DNA from: Alphaproteobacteria bacterium
GTDB lineage: Bacteria; Pseudomonadota; Alphaproteobacteria; Rhizobiales; Xanthobacteraceae
Length of the DNA stretch: 64,000 bases
Reading direction: 5' to 3'
NCBI GenBank assembly: GCA_005884765.1
Contig: VAZV01000159.1
Coordinates: 1 to 64,000, forward strand
Part shown: one piece after another, positions 16,974 to 25,879 of the stretch
Layout of the letters: each line of letters starts with the position of its first letter
Numbering within the stretch: the first letter of the stretch is position 1
The notes under the pieces: generated by a model
What the model was told of the DNA's origin: nothing
Database searches by the model: none
The model's input: the letters and a program-made list of their open reading frames with translations, nothing else
Translations under genes and position numbers: made by a program

Positions 16974-18191
16974 CTAATCCGTCATCGCCATGGCACGCAG
17001 CGCTTGCCGCTCGCGCGCCGACAATTTCTCGGTCTCCGATTTCAGTTGCCCGCAGGCGGCGAGGATGTCGCGGCCGCGCGGCGTGCGCACTGGCGAGGAG
17101 TAACCGGCGTTGAAGATATATTCTGAGAATTTCTCGATCTGGTCCCAATCCGAGCATTCGTAACGGGTACCCGGCCACGGATTGAACGGAATGAGGTTGA
17201 TCTTCGCCGGAATGCCCTTCAAGAGCTTCACCAGAAGCTTGGCATCGTCAAGCGAATCGTTGACGCCTTTGAGCATCACATATTCGAACGTGATGCGCCG
17301 CGCGTTGGATGAGCCGGGATAATCGCGGCACGCCTGCAGCAACTCGGCAATTGGATATTTGCGGTTCAGCGGCACCAGTTCGTTGCGTAGCTCGTCGCGC
17401 ACCGCATGCAACGAGACCGCGAGCATCACGCCGATTTCCTCGCCGGTGCGGATGATATTGGGCACCACGCCCGAGGTCGACAGCGTGATGCGGCGCCGCG
17501 AAATGCCAATGCCTTCGTTGTCGGCGACGATCAACAGCGCATCGCGCACCGCGTCGAAATTATACAGCGGCTCGCCCATTCCCATCATCACGACGTTGGT
17601 GACGAGACGATTGCCGGCCGGCGTCTCGCGGTCGGCCCAATCGTTGAGGCGATCGCGCGCCAGCATCACCTGGCCGACGATTTCGCCTGCAGTCAGGTTG
17701 CGCACCAGCCGCTGCGTGCCGGTGTGGCAGAACGAGCAATTCAGGGTGCAGCCGACCTGGGAGGAAACGCACAGCGTGCCGCGGTCAGTTTCCGGGATGT
17801 AGACGCACTCGACCTCGTGCGCTTTCTCGACGCTGTCACCGCTCGGCAGGCGCAGCAGCCATTTGCGGGTGCCGTCGCTCGAAATTTGCTCGGCGACCAC
17901 CTCGGGCCGATCGACGGTGAAATGCGCATCTAGCTGGGCGCGGGTGTCCTTGGAGATGCTCGTCATCTCCTCAAAATTCCGGGCGCCACGAAAGTAGATC
18001 CAGTGCCAGAGTTGCTGCACGCGCATCTTGCGCTGCGAAGGCGCAACGCCGATCTCGCCCAGCGCCTCGGCGATTTCGGCGCGCGACAGGCCGACCAGCG
18101 ACGGCTTGGCCGGCGGCACATAGGTTTCGAGCGCGATCTTCTCCAGCGGCGCATTCGGCGCGGAGCCGGTCCCGGGCGCACTGTCAGTCAT
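16974..18191 (-). CDS. rlmN: 23S rRNA A2503 / tRNA A37 C2-methyltransferase
   Basis: A radical-SAM enzyme that methylates C2 of 23S rRNA A2503 and tRNA A37. From the ATG at 18191 it has 405 residues. The radical-SAM cluster is CTLNCSFC near residue 150, with [45 protein letters not shown], and the late catalytic cysteine in [12 protein letters not shown]. The frame stays open to an ATG at 18242, but the extra 17 residues come from a short tandem repeat ([17 protein letters not shown]) and look like an accretion, so I prefer 18191. Neither start has a clear Shine-Dalgarno sequence. Confidence 0.95.
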   Translation of the reverse strand: MTDSAPGTGSAPNAPLEKIALETYVPPAKPSLVGLSRAEIAEALGEIGVAPSQRKMRVQQLWHWIYFRGARNFEEMTSISKDTRAQLDAHFTVDRPEVVAEQISSDGTRKWLLRLPSGDSVEKAHEVECVYIPETDRGTLCVSSQVGCTLNCSFCHTGTQRLVRNLTAGEIVGQVMLARDRLNDWADRETPAGNRLVTNVVMMGMGEPLYNFDAVRDALLIVADNEGIGISRRRITLSTSGVVPNIIRTGEEIGVMLAVSLHAVRDELRNELVPLNRKYPIAELLQACRDYPGSSNARRITFEYVMLKGVNDSLDDAKLLVKLLKGIPAKINLIPFNPWPGTRYECSDWDQIEKFSEYIFNAGYSSPVRTPRGRDILAACGQLKSETEKLSARERQALRAMAMTD

Positions 18192-18197
18192 GACATC

Positions 18198-18236
18198 GTT
18201 CTTGGCATGGTAGTTCTTGGCATGGTTCTTGGCATC
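18198..18236. repeat. 12-bp tandem repeat at the 5' end of rlmN
   Basis: GTTCTTGGCATG/C occurs at 18198-18209, 18213-18224 and 18225-18236, with three extra bases between the first two copies. Read on the minus strand it encodes the AKN-rich stretch of a possible N-terminal extension of RlmN. Confidence 0.85.
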
Positions 18237-18314
18237 GTTCATGGCACATCAGATAGGCCCTCCAACGGGCGCTGGAAAGCGGCCAAACGCATCGATTCGT
18301 GGGATTTACGGAAA

Positions 18315-18920
18315 CTAGCGCCGGCAATCCTGCGCGATCTTGTCGAGCGCTTGCGAAAGCCCCTTCAGTGAAAAAGTGTCGGTGGTTTCGGTGCCCTTGG
18401 CGGAAACGCCCTTGACGGTGGCATCGGCGGATTTGCGCATGGCTTCAACCATCCGCTCCTCTTCGGCGGCGTTCTTGATCCAGAGACCGTCGCCCTGGGT
18501 GTACATCGAAAAAGATGCGCCGCCGACCTCGAGCGTCGATTCCGAACCCGGCTTGAGCGTGTAGCCGATCATCACCGAGACTTCGTTGCTGACTTTTTCC
18601 GCCGGCCGCGTGGAGACGAAAGCATAGGCCGGGTCGCGCGGGCGATTCGGTGGGTTGGTCTTTGACGACGCCGGCTTGGCGAGCGCAAAGCACACCTTCT
18701 TGCCGTTCGGCGTAGCGGTATACGCGCCCCAGGTTCCGAACTGTCCGATCAGGGTCGGCTCTGCGCCACCACTCATTGCGGGCGGCGGTTTGGCGGCATC
18801 CGGCTTGGCTGTGCTCTTTGCGGCCTTCGGCGACGCGCTCGGCGTTTGCGCGAGGCTTGTTGCTGCCCCGCACATCAGCACACCCGCCGCCAAGATTGTC
18901 AGCACCCGCCGAAATAACAT
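18315..18920 (-). CDS. Invasion-associated locus B (IalB)-family secreted protein
   Basis: A 201-residue exported protein. Its signal peptide is about residues 1-24 (ending SLAQ) and is followed by an Ala/Lys/Pro-rich linker. The mature part has QFGTWGAYTATPNGKKVCFAL and PAYAFVSTRPAEKVSNEVS, the two conserved blocks of the IalB family as I recall it. IalB homologues are periplasmic or surface proteins widespread in Rhizobiales; the name comes from Bartonella and does not imply virulence here. Two cysteines (in KKVCFAL and near the C-terminus, QDCRR) may pair. It appears monocistronic. Confidence 0.85.
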   Translation of the reverse strand: MLFRRVLTILAAGVLMCGAATSLAQTPSASPKAAKSTAKPDAAKPPPAMSGGAEPTLIGQFGTWGAYTATPNGKKVCFALAKPASSKTNPPNRPRDPAYAFVSTRPAEKVSNEVSVMIGYTLKPGSESTLEVGGASFSMYTQGDGLWIKNAAEEERMVEAMRKSADATVKGVSAKGTETTDTFSLKGLSQALDKIAQDCRR

Positions 18921-19116
18921 GTTGAAATTGGTTCCCCCATCATTGTGACTGGAAGATGGCTCGGCACCAGCTAGTCACAGGGCGATGGATAGCCGGGAAA
19001 CCCTACACTGGGAAGGCAGTCGCGACGAGACGAACCACCGGGTCCGAGGCACATCCAGCGATACATGCAAAGCTTCGCAATGTTTTTGCCGCGCGCTGCC
19101 GCAGGAAAGCGCCTCA

Positions 19117-19956
19117 TCAGCTTTTCGAGCGCGCCGCGCGCTGCGTCTGCCACTGCGCCTCGGTCCATTTCAACAGGTCTTCGGCACCGGAACTGCGCAG
19201 ATGCGAGCCGCCGTCCACGACCACCATCTCGCCATTGATGTAGCCGGCGCCATCCGAGATCAGGAAGCTCGCAAGGTCGGCAAGTTCGCGATGTTCGCCG
19301 GCGCGGCCAAGCGGATTGCGCTTCGCCCAACCTTCGCCGCGGCCTTCGGGGCGAAGCTGGCCCGATGCGCCCTCCGTCGGAAACGCGCCCGGCGCGATCG
19401 CGACGGTGCGGATGCCCTTCGGCCCCCACTCCACAGCCAAGCTCTTGGTCATCGCCAGAATGGCAGACTTCGCCATCGCCGACGGCACCGTGAAGGCGCG
19501 CCCGGTGATGGTCGAGGTCGAAAGGATGGAGAGCACCACGCCTTTGTGCCTAGCCCCGATCCAACGCTTTCCCGAAGCCAGCGTGCAATACATCGTGCCA
19601 TGCAGCGTGGGGCCGAGGATCGCGTCGGCGGCACGGAACGACAGATGTTCGGTCTGCGCGATAAAGGTCGCAGCCGCGTTGTTGACGAGTACGTCGATCG
19701 GCGCGTCGTGCCAGAGCGCATCCATCATGGCATCGACTGCGCCGCCATCACGAATATCGCACCGGATCGGAGTGACCTCGCCGCCGGTATCGCCGCGCAT
19801 CCGAGCCGCCGTCGCCTCCAGGAGTTCGAGCCGGCGGCCGCAGATGAGGAGCTCGGCACCAAGCTCCAGGAAGCGGCGTCCCATCGCCGCGCCAAGCCCC
19901 GAGCCGCCGCCGGTGACCAAGATCCGCTTTCCCGCCAGCAGGTCCTTTTCAAACAT
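19117..19956 (-). CDS. SDR oxidoreductase resembling 2,4-dienoyl-CoA reductase
   Basis: 279 residues from the ATG at 19956, which has GGAAGGAA well placed upstream; a longer frame to 20004 has no such signal. The Rossmann motif TGGGSGLG is at 15-22, then VNNAAATF (91-98). The usual YxxxK is replaced by SAMAK (Ser159, Lys163). The surrounding VPSAMAK, PGAFPTEGASGQLRPEG and YINGEMVVVDGG closely resemble mitochondrial/peroxisomal 2,4-dienoyl-CoA reductases (from memory). A role in unsaturated fatty-acid beta-oxidation is inferred. It diverges from the quinone reductase gene. Confidence 0.85.
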   Translation of the reverse strand: MFEKDLLAGKRILVTGGGSGLGAAMGRRFLELGAELLICGRRLELLEATAARMRGDTGGEVTPIRCDIRDGGAVDAMMDALWHDAPIDVLVNNAAATFIAQTEHLSFRAADAILGPTLHGTMYCTLASGKRWIGARHKGVVLSILSTSTITGRAFTVPSAMAKSAILAMTKSLAVEWGPKGIRTVAIAPGAFPTEGASGQLRPEGRGEGWAKRNPLGRAGEHRELADLASFLISDGAGYINGEMVVVDGGSHLRSSGAEDLLKWTEAQWQTQRAARSKS

Positions 19957-20047
19957 CGTTCCATTCCTTCCCGCTGTATTGTAGCCGGGCTTCAAATCCG
20001 GCATGAGGTATCCAACCTATCTGTGCTTCCGAAAGTCAGGTGTGTCC

Positions 20048-21022
20048 ATGAAAGCCATTCTCTGCTCGCAATATTGCCAACCCGACGATCTCGTGCTGGC
20101 GGACGTGCCGGATCCCGTGGCCGGACTGGGAGAAGCCGTGATCGGGATCAAATCCGCGGCGCTGAACTTCTTCGACCTCCTGATGATTCAGGGCAAATAC
20201 CAGATCAAACCGCCGTTCCCGTTCTCGCCGGCGGCAGAAGTCGCCGGCGTGATCGAGAGCGTCGGCGCCGGCGTCACCGACCTCGAGGTCGGCGATCGCG
20301 TGGTGGCGTCCTGCGGCCATAATGGCGCGCGCGAAAAGATCGCGCTGCCGGCGAATTCGATTGTGAGGATTCCCGACAATCTGGATTTCGATCGCGCCGC
20401 CGGGATCATCATCATCTACGGCACCGCGCTGCACGCGCTGGAAGACCGCGCCAGCCCAAAGCCAGGCGATACCATCGCAGTGCTCGGGGCGGCCGGCGGC
20501 ACGGGCCTTGCTGCCTGCGAGCTCGGCAGATTGATGGGGTTGAAGGTGATCGCCTGCGCCTCGTCCGAGGAGAAGCTCGAATTCGCCAAGGCTCACGGCG
20601 CCGAGCTCACGCTCAACTACGCCAAGGAGGATTTGAAGGAGGGATTGCGGCGGCTGACCGCCGGCAAGGGCGCCGATATCATCTTCGATCCCGTCGGCGG
20701 CGCTTATGCGGAAGCAGCATTGCGCGCGATCGCGTGGGAGGGCCGCTTCCTGGTGATCGGGTTCGCCGCCGGCGACATTCCGAAAATGCCGCTCAACCTG
20801 GCACTGTTGAAGGGCTGCGATATCCGCGGCGTGTTCTGGGGCAACTGGGCGCGGCTCAACCCAGCGAAGAACCGCGCTAACCTGCAGAAGCTCGTGCAGT
20901 GGTCCGCGGAAGGCAAGATCTCTTCGCATGTCGACCGCACCTTCCCGCTGGCACAAACCGCCGACGCCTTGAAGGTGCTGGCGGGCCGCAAGGCGATGGG
21001 CAAGGTGATTCTGCATCCCTGA
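20048..21022 (+). CDS. NADPH:quinone oxidoreductase-type zinc-free MDR protein
   Basis: A medium-chain dehydrogenase/reductase of 324 residues. The catalytic N-terminal domain has LNFFDLLMIQGKYQIKPPFP and FSPAAEVAGVIESVG; the NADPH fold has GAAGGTGLAACELG and later IIFDPVGG. Zinc-ligand cysteines are lacking, as in the QOR/enoyl-reductase subfamily. It reduces quinones, enones or acyl-CoA derivatives; the substrate is unassigned. It is divergent from the dienoyl-CoA-reductase-like SDR, with 91 bp between starts, which suggests a shared lipid or enone theme. Confidence 0.9.
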   Translation: MKAILCSQYCQPDDLVLADVPDPVAGLGEAVIGIKSAALNFFDLLMIQGKYQIKPPFPFSPAAEVAGVIESVGAGVTDLEVGDRVVASCGHNGAREKIALPANSIVRIPDNLDFDRAAGIIIIYGTALHALEDRASPKPGDTIAVLGAAGGTGLAACELGRLMGLKVIACASSEEKLEFAKAHGAELTLNYAKEDLKEGLRRLTAGKGADIIFDPVGGAYAEAALRAIAWEGRFLVIGFAAGDIPKMPLNLALLKGCDIRGVFWGNWARLNPAKNRANLQKLVQWSAEGKISSHVDRTFPLAQTADALKVLAGRKAMGKVILHP

Positions 21023-21469
21023 ATGAAGACGCCATGAAGCGGTGCGAGCTGCCCGTCAAAGTGCATGTTTCTCACACGCCGTGCGGCGCGGGGCACGTCA
21101 TGCCGTGTCCACAAGTCTTTCCAAAACCTTTCACGACCGCCGTATCGAAATGAGACATCATCGTGTTGTCGTTCGCACCGACGCTGCGGCGGACAACGAC
21201 GTGCTTTGTTGTTGTCACGATTGGCTTTCTTGTCCTGGCGGCGGCAGTACGCCGTCCGATTTAACCATAATATATGCTGGGGTATTCCGCTCTGGTGCCG
21301 CAATCATACCCAAATCTCTCCCAATTCGCGCCCGCCGTGGTCGCTTTTTTGGCCGATTCAACCTGCGAGTTACGGCGTCGGTAGCGGGGCGCTCCTGAAC
21401 AACCAGAATCAGAAGAAAGTATTTCTGGGCTGCCCCGATCGTTGCGTCGTAGTTGCGGGGAGTCACCAA
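21023..21469. other. 447-bp gap without a recognised gene
   Basis: Frames here are open only by composition and lack start signals or family features. I see no repeat of the kinds found elsewhere and no convincing promoter. A lower-GC patch (TTAACCATAATATATGC near 21262) could belong to the promoter of the gene at 21470. Confidence 0.5.
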
Positions 21470-22399
21470 ATGGTGGAGCACACACAGTATCGATCATACG
21501 ATCCTGACACCGAGACGTATGATGCGTATGATGATGAAACAGCCGATTATCCCGTAGGATCTTACAAGTTCGGACGGTCGGCGAAGGATCATTCGGTCCC
21601 GTTGTTCCTCTCCGATCCCGATGGTGATCCGGATCCGGAGGAATTTGGAATTCCCCTGCGCAAGTCGAGACGGCTATCGATCTCGTCGAAAATCCTGGCG
21701 AGCGTCCTGGTAGCGGCCGCGGTGGCGATCCTGTTTGCGCTGTTTTCTTCCGATGACATGCGCAACATCGCCGTCAACGCCAAGGCTTCGTTTGCCGCCG
21801 TTCTTCCGGGCCCGTCGGTCGCGGCGCAGCCGGACCAGGTGCAGCTCACGGCCAAGGACATCCAGTTGAAAGATCCGGCCCGTCTATCGGGGCCGGCAAA
21901 CATGACGGCCGGCGCTCTAACGGCTGCTGCTCCGGCGCCTGCTGCTCCAACGGCTGCTGCTCCGGCGCCTGTCGTTCGAAATCCGACAACGGTCGCCATG
22001 GCGCCGTCGCGCGAGGACATCACAACGGCCTATCAGAGCGCGCTGGGTCGCGCCCCTGCTGCCGCGGCGCCGGCCGCCACAGCGCCAGCCGCCATCGCCA
22101 CTCCTGCTTCGCCCGTCAGACGGCTCGATCCCGACGAGCTCGCCACGCTGATGACGCGGGCCAAGGGGCTGCTTGCCGCGGGCGACATTCCGCCGGCGCG
22201 GCTGTTGCTCGAGCGCGCAGCGGACGCGCAAGAGCCCACCGCCGCATTGATGCTGGCACAGACCTACGATCCCGCCGTGCTGGGAACGCAGGATGCGCGC
22301 AACATCATTCCCGACCTTGAGCTGGCTCGCACCTGGTACCAGCGGGCCGTCCAGCTCGGCTCGGCCGAGGCGCAGCGGCGCCTCAGTCAAATGCAATAA
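21470..22399 (+). CDS. Single-pass membrane protein with Ala/Pro-rich linker and Sel1-like C-terminus
   Basis: 309 residues. The start ATG at 21470 follows GGGGAG; the frame stays open 405 bp further upstream, but that part looks non-coding. Residues 1-75 are acidic and tyrosine-rich (cytoplasmic), a membrane helix lies near 77-97, then comes an Ala/Pro/Thr-rich linker containing a 30-bp DNA repeat (21919-21971). The C-terminal 75 residues form Sel1/TPR-like helices (AKGLLAAGDIPPARLLLERA, LARTWYQRAVQLGSAEAQRR). It ends 23 bp before the TAXI gene and is probably cotranscribed with it; function unknown. Confidence 0.8.
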   Translation: MVEHTQYRSYDPDTETYDAYDDETADYPVGSYKFGRSAKDHSVPLFLSDPDGDPDPEEFGIPLRKSRRLSISSKILASVLVAAAVAILFALFSSDDMRNIAVNAKASFAAVLPGPSVAAQPDQVQLTAKDIQLKDPARLSGPANMTAGALTAAAPAPAAPTAAAPAPVVRNPTTVAMAPSREDITTAYQSALGRAPAAAAPAATAPAAIATPASPVRRLDPDELATLMTRAKGLLAAGDIPPARLLLERAADAQEPTAALMLAQTYDPAVLGTQDARNIIPDLELARTWYQRAVQLGSAEAQRRLSQMQ

Positions 22400-22422
22400 T
22401 TTTTTCAAGGGGACCAGCGAAA

Positions 22423-23628
22423 ATGCGACGTTTATTTGGATTGGCACTCGTTGCCATCATGATGGCTTGCGGCTTTGCGGCGCGGGCTGAAGAAGGCGAG
22501 TTCGACCCGGCAAAAGTCAGCGAAAGCCTCAAAGCCATCTTCCAGTTCGGATCGACGGACACAAAGAAGGCCTTGAACGCCAACACGGTGACGCTGATCT
22601 CCGGCACCATCGGCGGCACCTATGTTCAGTTCGGTGCAGACCTCGCATCCGTGCTCGACGACGGAAACAAGTTGCGCGTACTTCCGATCGTCGGGCGCGG
22701 CTCTGTGCAGAGCGTCGCCGACATCCTGTTCCTGCAAGGCGTCGATCTCGGAATCGTGCGCTCCGACACGCTCGACTACCTCGAGAAGAAGGGCTTTGCC
22801 AAGGACATCAAGAAACAGTTCACCTACGTGACCAAGCTCTACAACGAGGAGGTGCATGTCATCGCCTCGAAATCGATCCACAACCTGAAGGAACTGGACG
22901 GCAAGACCATCAGCGTCGACCTCCCCAATGGCGGCACTTTCGTCACGGCGCTGACCGTGTTCGAGCGGCTTGGGATGAAGCCGAACGTCGTCTATATCGA
23001 GCAACGAATTGCGCTCGAGAAGATGAGGAAGGGCGAAATCGATGCGGTGATCGTTTGTGGGGGCAAGCCGTACAAGTCCGTCGCCGGCTTCAAGGACGAT
23101 CGATTTCATCTGGTGACGGTCGACTACGACAAGCCGCTGCAGAGCGACTATTTGCCGGCAACGCTGAGCGCAAAGGACTATCCGAACCTGGTCGCGGAGG
23201 GCGAGAAGGTGGACACTATCGCGGTTCCGGCCGTGCTTGCCGCCTATAACTGGGCGCCCAACACCGACCGCTATCGGAAGCTTGCGACTTTCGTGGATTC
23301 TTTCTTCGCCAAATTCCCGACCTTCCAGAATCCGCCCTTCCATCCGAAGTGGAAGGAGGTCTCGTTGTCGGCGCCGCTTGCGGGATGGAATCGTCTGCCT
23401 GCAGCCCAGCAGTGGCTCGACAAGAATAATCTGCAGCCCGTGGCTCGCGACCGGTTCGACGCGTTCCTGCAACACAACCCGACAGCAGCGGCAAAAATAC
23501 AGTCGGATGCCGACAAGGAAGCGCTGTTCAAGCAGTTCCAGGCCTGGGAGGCCGAGCGAAATGCGCGGGCGCAGGCGGCCCAGGTGCAGGCCCAACAACC
23601 TCGTCCCGACAAGCAAGAGCGTCAGTAA
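22423..23628 (+). CDS. TAXI-family periplasmic solute-binding protein
   Basis: 401 residues, with a signal peptide (1-22, ending FAARAEE) and a TAXI (TRAP-associated extracytoplasmic immunogenic) binding domain. Visible blocks are TLISGTIGGTYVQFGADLA, VLPIVGRGSVQSVADILFL, VDLGIVRSDTLDYL and LDGKTISVDLPNGGTFVTAL. AAGGGGA at 22408-22414 supports the start. TAXI proteins normally deliver ligands such as glutamate or C4 acids to a TRAP permease, but no permease is in the window. The C-terminal 50 residues are Gln/Ala-rich. It is preceded by the Sel1-like membrane protein in an apparent operon. Confidence 0.88.
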   Translation: MRRLFGLALVAIMMACGFAARAEEGEFDPAKVSESLKAIFQFGSTDTKKALNANTVTLISGTIGGTYVQFGADLASVLDDGNKLRVLPIVGRGSVQSVADILFLQGVDLGIVRSDTLDYLEKKGFAKDIKKQFTYVTKLYNEEVHVIASKSIHNLKELDGKTISVDLPNGGTFVTALTVFERLGMKPNVVYIEQRIALEKMRKGEIDAVIVCGGKPYKSVAGFKDDRFHLVTVDYDKPLQSDYLPATLSAKDYPNLVAEGEKVDTIAVPAVLAAYNWAPNTDRYRKLATFVDSFFAKFPTFQNPPFHPKWKEVSLSAPLAGWNRLPAAQQWLDKNNLQPVARDRFDAFLQHNPTAAAKIQSDADKEALFKQFQAWEAERNARAQAAQVQAQQPRPDKQERQ

Positions 23629-23637
23629 GCAAGGCCT

Positions 23638-24861
23638 CTAAGTCGCGATCGGCACGAATATCTCCTGATCGGCGCCGACGCCCTTGAGCGAGAACGTGCC
23701 GACCGATTGCGCGGCAACCCCGCCCGCCCTGACAAAATCGGACGACAGCAAGAGCTGTCGTCCGAGCTCGCGGCACATCGATTCGATGCGCGCGGTCAGA
23801 TTGACCGCCGGCCCTATGACCGTGAAATCGAGCCGGGTGTCGCTACCGATATTGCCATACATCACGTCGCCGAGATGCAAGGCGAGGCCGTAATCGATGC
23901 GCGGCAGCCCGGCATTGCCTCGCCGTTCGTTCTCCTCGACCAGCCAAGCTTGCGCGCGCGTTGCTGCGGTCAGCGCCGCTTGGCACGTCTTGCTGCAGGT
24001 CTTGTTGCTGCAGGTCTTGTTGCTGCAGGTCTTGGCGGTGTCGTCGCCGATCGGAAAAATCGCCAGCATCGCGTCGCCGATGAATTTGAGGACTTCGCCG
24101 CCTTCGCTCGCGACCGCGTCGCACATCGGTCCGAAATAGCAATTGAGCAGATCGATCAGCGCGTCACGCGACAACGCCTCGGAGAGATTGGTGAAGCCGC
24201 GCAAATCGCACAGCCAGATCACCGCGCGGATGGTTTCGCCGGTGCCGCGCCGGATCTGACCCTCCAGCACACGTCCACCGGATTGCTGCCCGACATAGGT
24301 ATCGAGCAAGGTACGCGCGGTGCGGCGCAGCGCCTGCACTTCGAGATTGAAGGCGACCGCTGATATCATCGCTTCGAACAGCTTCAGTTCATCGGCTTCG
24401 AAACCGCCCGGGCGGCGCGTGGCGAGCGACAGCGCCTTGTGGCTGCCGTCCGCAAACGGCACCCCGTACACGGCGTAATCGGTATAACCGTCGCGGCGCA
24501 GATCGCCGAGAATGGCGAATTCGCCTTCTTGCGGCGGCGCGCTGAGACCGCACCGGACCGGGCCGCCGCCTTGATAGGCGATGCCGATCGGGCTGTTGGC
24601 CAGAATCGCCGGGATATCCGGCCGAGGGCGGAACAAGCGCTCGGTCGTGCCCTTGCCGAGCTCCCAGAGGCCGCTGAAAGAAAAAATCTGCGGATGCAGG
24701 ATCGGCACGCCGGTGGTGATGCGCGATACGTCGACCCCGGCGGCACGCAGCTCATGGGCGAAGCCCTCGAGAAAATCGCTCGAATCGGCACGCTTGCGCG
24801 CCTCCGTCATCAGCCAGCGGATGACCGGATGGGTTGCGTCTCCTGCGGCAGGGTCCAACAC
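23638..24861 (-). CDS. Class III adenylate/guanylate cyclase with tandem-repeat insertion
   Basis: 407 residues from a GTG start at 24861. Residues about 20-190 form an N-terminal sensor-like domain (PILHPQIFSFSGLWELG; YAVYGVPFADGS). The cyclase domain (about 210-400) has IWLCDLRGFTNLSEALS with a metal aspartate, FIGDAMLAIFPIGDD with the second aspartate, and DYGLALHLGDVMYGNIGS...FTVIGPAVNLTARIE. Directly after FPIGDDTA the protein carries a Cys-rich repeat (KTCSNKTCSNKTCSKTC) encoded by a 15-bp tandem DNA repeat; close homologues would be expected to lack it. It lies 9 bp after the YkvA gene, so the two are cotranscribed. Confidence 0.88.
   Translation of the reverse strand: MLDPAAGDATHPVIRWLMTEARKRADSSDFLEGFAHELRAAGVDVSRITTGVPILHPQIFSFSGLWELGKGTTERLFRPRPDIPAILANSPIGIAYQGGGPVRCGLSAPPQEGEFAILGDLRRDGYTDYAVYGVPFADGSHKALSLATRRPGGFEADELKLFEAMISAVAFNLEVQALRRTARTLLDTYVGQQSGGRVLEGQIRRGTGETIRAVIWLCDLRGFTNLSEALSRDALIDLLNCYFGPMCDAVASEGGEVLKFIGDAMLAIFPIGDDTAKTCSNKTCSNKTCSKTCQAALTAATRAQAWLVEENERRGNAGLPRIDYGLALHLGDVMYGNIGSDTRLDFTVIGPAVNLTARIESMCRELGRQLLLSSDFVRAGGVAAQSVGTFSLKGVGADQEIFVPIAT
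23984..24035. repeat. 15-bp in-frame tandem repeat inside the cyclase gene
   Basis: CAGGTCTTGTTGCTG is repeated at 23996-24010 and 24011-24025, with a partial third copy at 24026-24035 and a degenerate copy (CACGTCTTGCTG) at 23984-23995. Because the unit is a multiple of three, the reading frame is kept. Confidence 0.92.
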
Positions 24862-24870
24862 GATCCGGGC

Positions 24871-25245
24871 TTAGCCCTCGCTGTCGATGCCGCGTTTCAA
24901 CGCCGCGCGTGCGGCATCGCGATGCTCCGACGTGATGTGGGTCGCGACCAGCCGGATCGCGGTTGCAAGCACCGCGGCATCATCGGTGAAGCCGAGCACC
25001 GGCAGCATGTCCGGGATGAAATCGAACGGCAGGATGAAATAGGCAATGGCCCCGAGCAGCGCGGCCTGCACGTGGCGCGGCGTCTCTTTGTCGAACGCAC
25101 AATAATAGGCGGCGAGCAGATCCTCCGCGAACGGGATCCTGGCCAGCACCCGCTTGAGCTTGATCCAGAAGCGCTTGCGCACGCTTTCGCGGTCCTCGGC
25201 AAGCCGGTCGGCCGGCTCGAACCCTACGGTATGTTCGGATGCCAT
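24871..25245 (-). CDS. YkvA-family (DUF1232) protein
   Basis: 124 residues. The family core AALLGAIAYFILPFDFIPDMLPVLGFTDD is present as the segments AALLGAIAYFILPFDFIPD and LGFTDDAAVL, a membrane-associated helix followed by an acidic turn. The preceding helix is KETPRHVQ. The biochemical role of the family is not established. It starts at an ATG at 25245 and is followed 9 bp later by the cyclase gene. Confidence 0.9.
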   Translation of the reverse strand: MASEHTVGFEPADRLAEDRESVRKRFWIKLKRVLARIPFAEDLLAAYYCAFDKETPRHVQAALLGAIAYFILPFDFIPDMLPVLGFTDDAAVLATAIRLVATHITSEHRDAARAALKRGIDSEG

Positions 25246-25280
25246 CGCTTAAGGCTCCCTTCGAAACCAGCCGGAGCGGC

Positions 25281-25344
25281 TCATGCTCAAACATAAAGGC
25301 AAAGATAGAGCTGGATGACTTTTTGAAGAAAAGTCATCATGCTC
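25281..25344. repeat. Intergenic repeat, 'GCATGATCC' family, second module
   Basis: TCATGCTCAAAC at 25281, the tail of module 1, is followed by AAAGATAGAGCTGGATGAC...GAAGAAAAGTCATCATGCTC, an inverted-repeat module. It is nearly the same as the module at 59928-59967. It lies between ykvA and phhB. Confidence 0.75.
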
Positions 25345-25380
25345 CAGCAGTTGGGGATTTTGCCTCGCCGCCGCAAGGCA

Positions 25381-25686
25381 TCAGGCGACGCCAAGCTGTT
25401 TTGCGATCGCGTTCATCGCTTTCGCAAGCTCGATATCGCGCGCCGTGACCCCGCCGGCATCATGGGTGGCCAGGACCACATCCACCGTCTTGTAAACATT
25501 CCGCCATTCCGGGTGGTGGTCGTTCTTTTCCGCGACCAGCGCCGCGCGCGACATGAAGCCGAAGGCTTCGTTGAAGTCCTTGAACGTAAAGGTGCGCCCG
25601 ATCGCCTCGCGGCCCGGTGTTTCGGCCCAACCGGGCAATCCCTGCAAGGCCGATTTCCGCATCTCCGCCGTCAGCCGTTCCGCCAT
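25381..25686 (-). CDS. phhB: 4a-hydroxytetrahydrobiopterin dehydratase (pterin-4a-carbinolamine dehydratase)
   Basis: 101 residues. The pterin site motif [20 protein letters not shown] and the closing [19 protein letters not shown] are diagnostic. It regenerates dihydropterin after aromatic-ring hydroxylation; relatives also assist pterin metabolism or act as transcription coactivators. No phenylalanine hydroxylase gene is nearby. The ATG at 25686 ([14 protein letters not shown]) was chosen; the frame opens at 25719, but the extra 11 residues are not typical. Confidence 0.92.
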   Translation of the reverse strand: MAERLTAEMRKSALQGLPGWAETPGREAIGRTFTFKDFNEAFGFMSRAALVAEKNDHHPEWRNVYKTVDVVLATHDAGGVTARDIELAKAMNAIAKQLGVA

Positions 25687-25879
25687 GACCGCCTCCGTTT
25701 GCTGCGACTTACCTAACATTTTGGCGGCGTTCGAGGTCCATCACCCGCGCAAGCCGGCATTCGAGGATGCCCCGCGCACGCCAAGAGCCCCGGGGTAACC
25801 ATGACGCAGATGTAACCCCGTCTTGTCACGAAATTTGCTAGAGTATAGGGCCGATTTGGCAATAACCGAACTGGGGAAG

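Noticed and set aside
18315..18920. Virulence role for the IalB-like gene
   Set aside because: The family name is historical; homologues are common in non-pathogenic Rhizobiales and there is no pathogenicity context here.
18985..20322. 445-codon plus-strand frame opposite the dienoyl-CoA-reductase-like gene
   Set aside because: Antisense to an SDR with clear Rossmann motifs; composition artefact.
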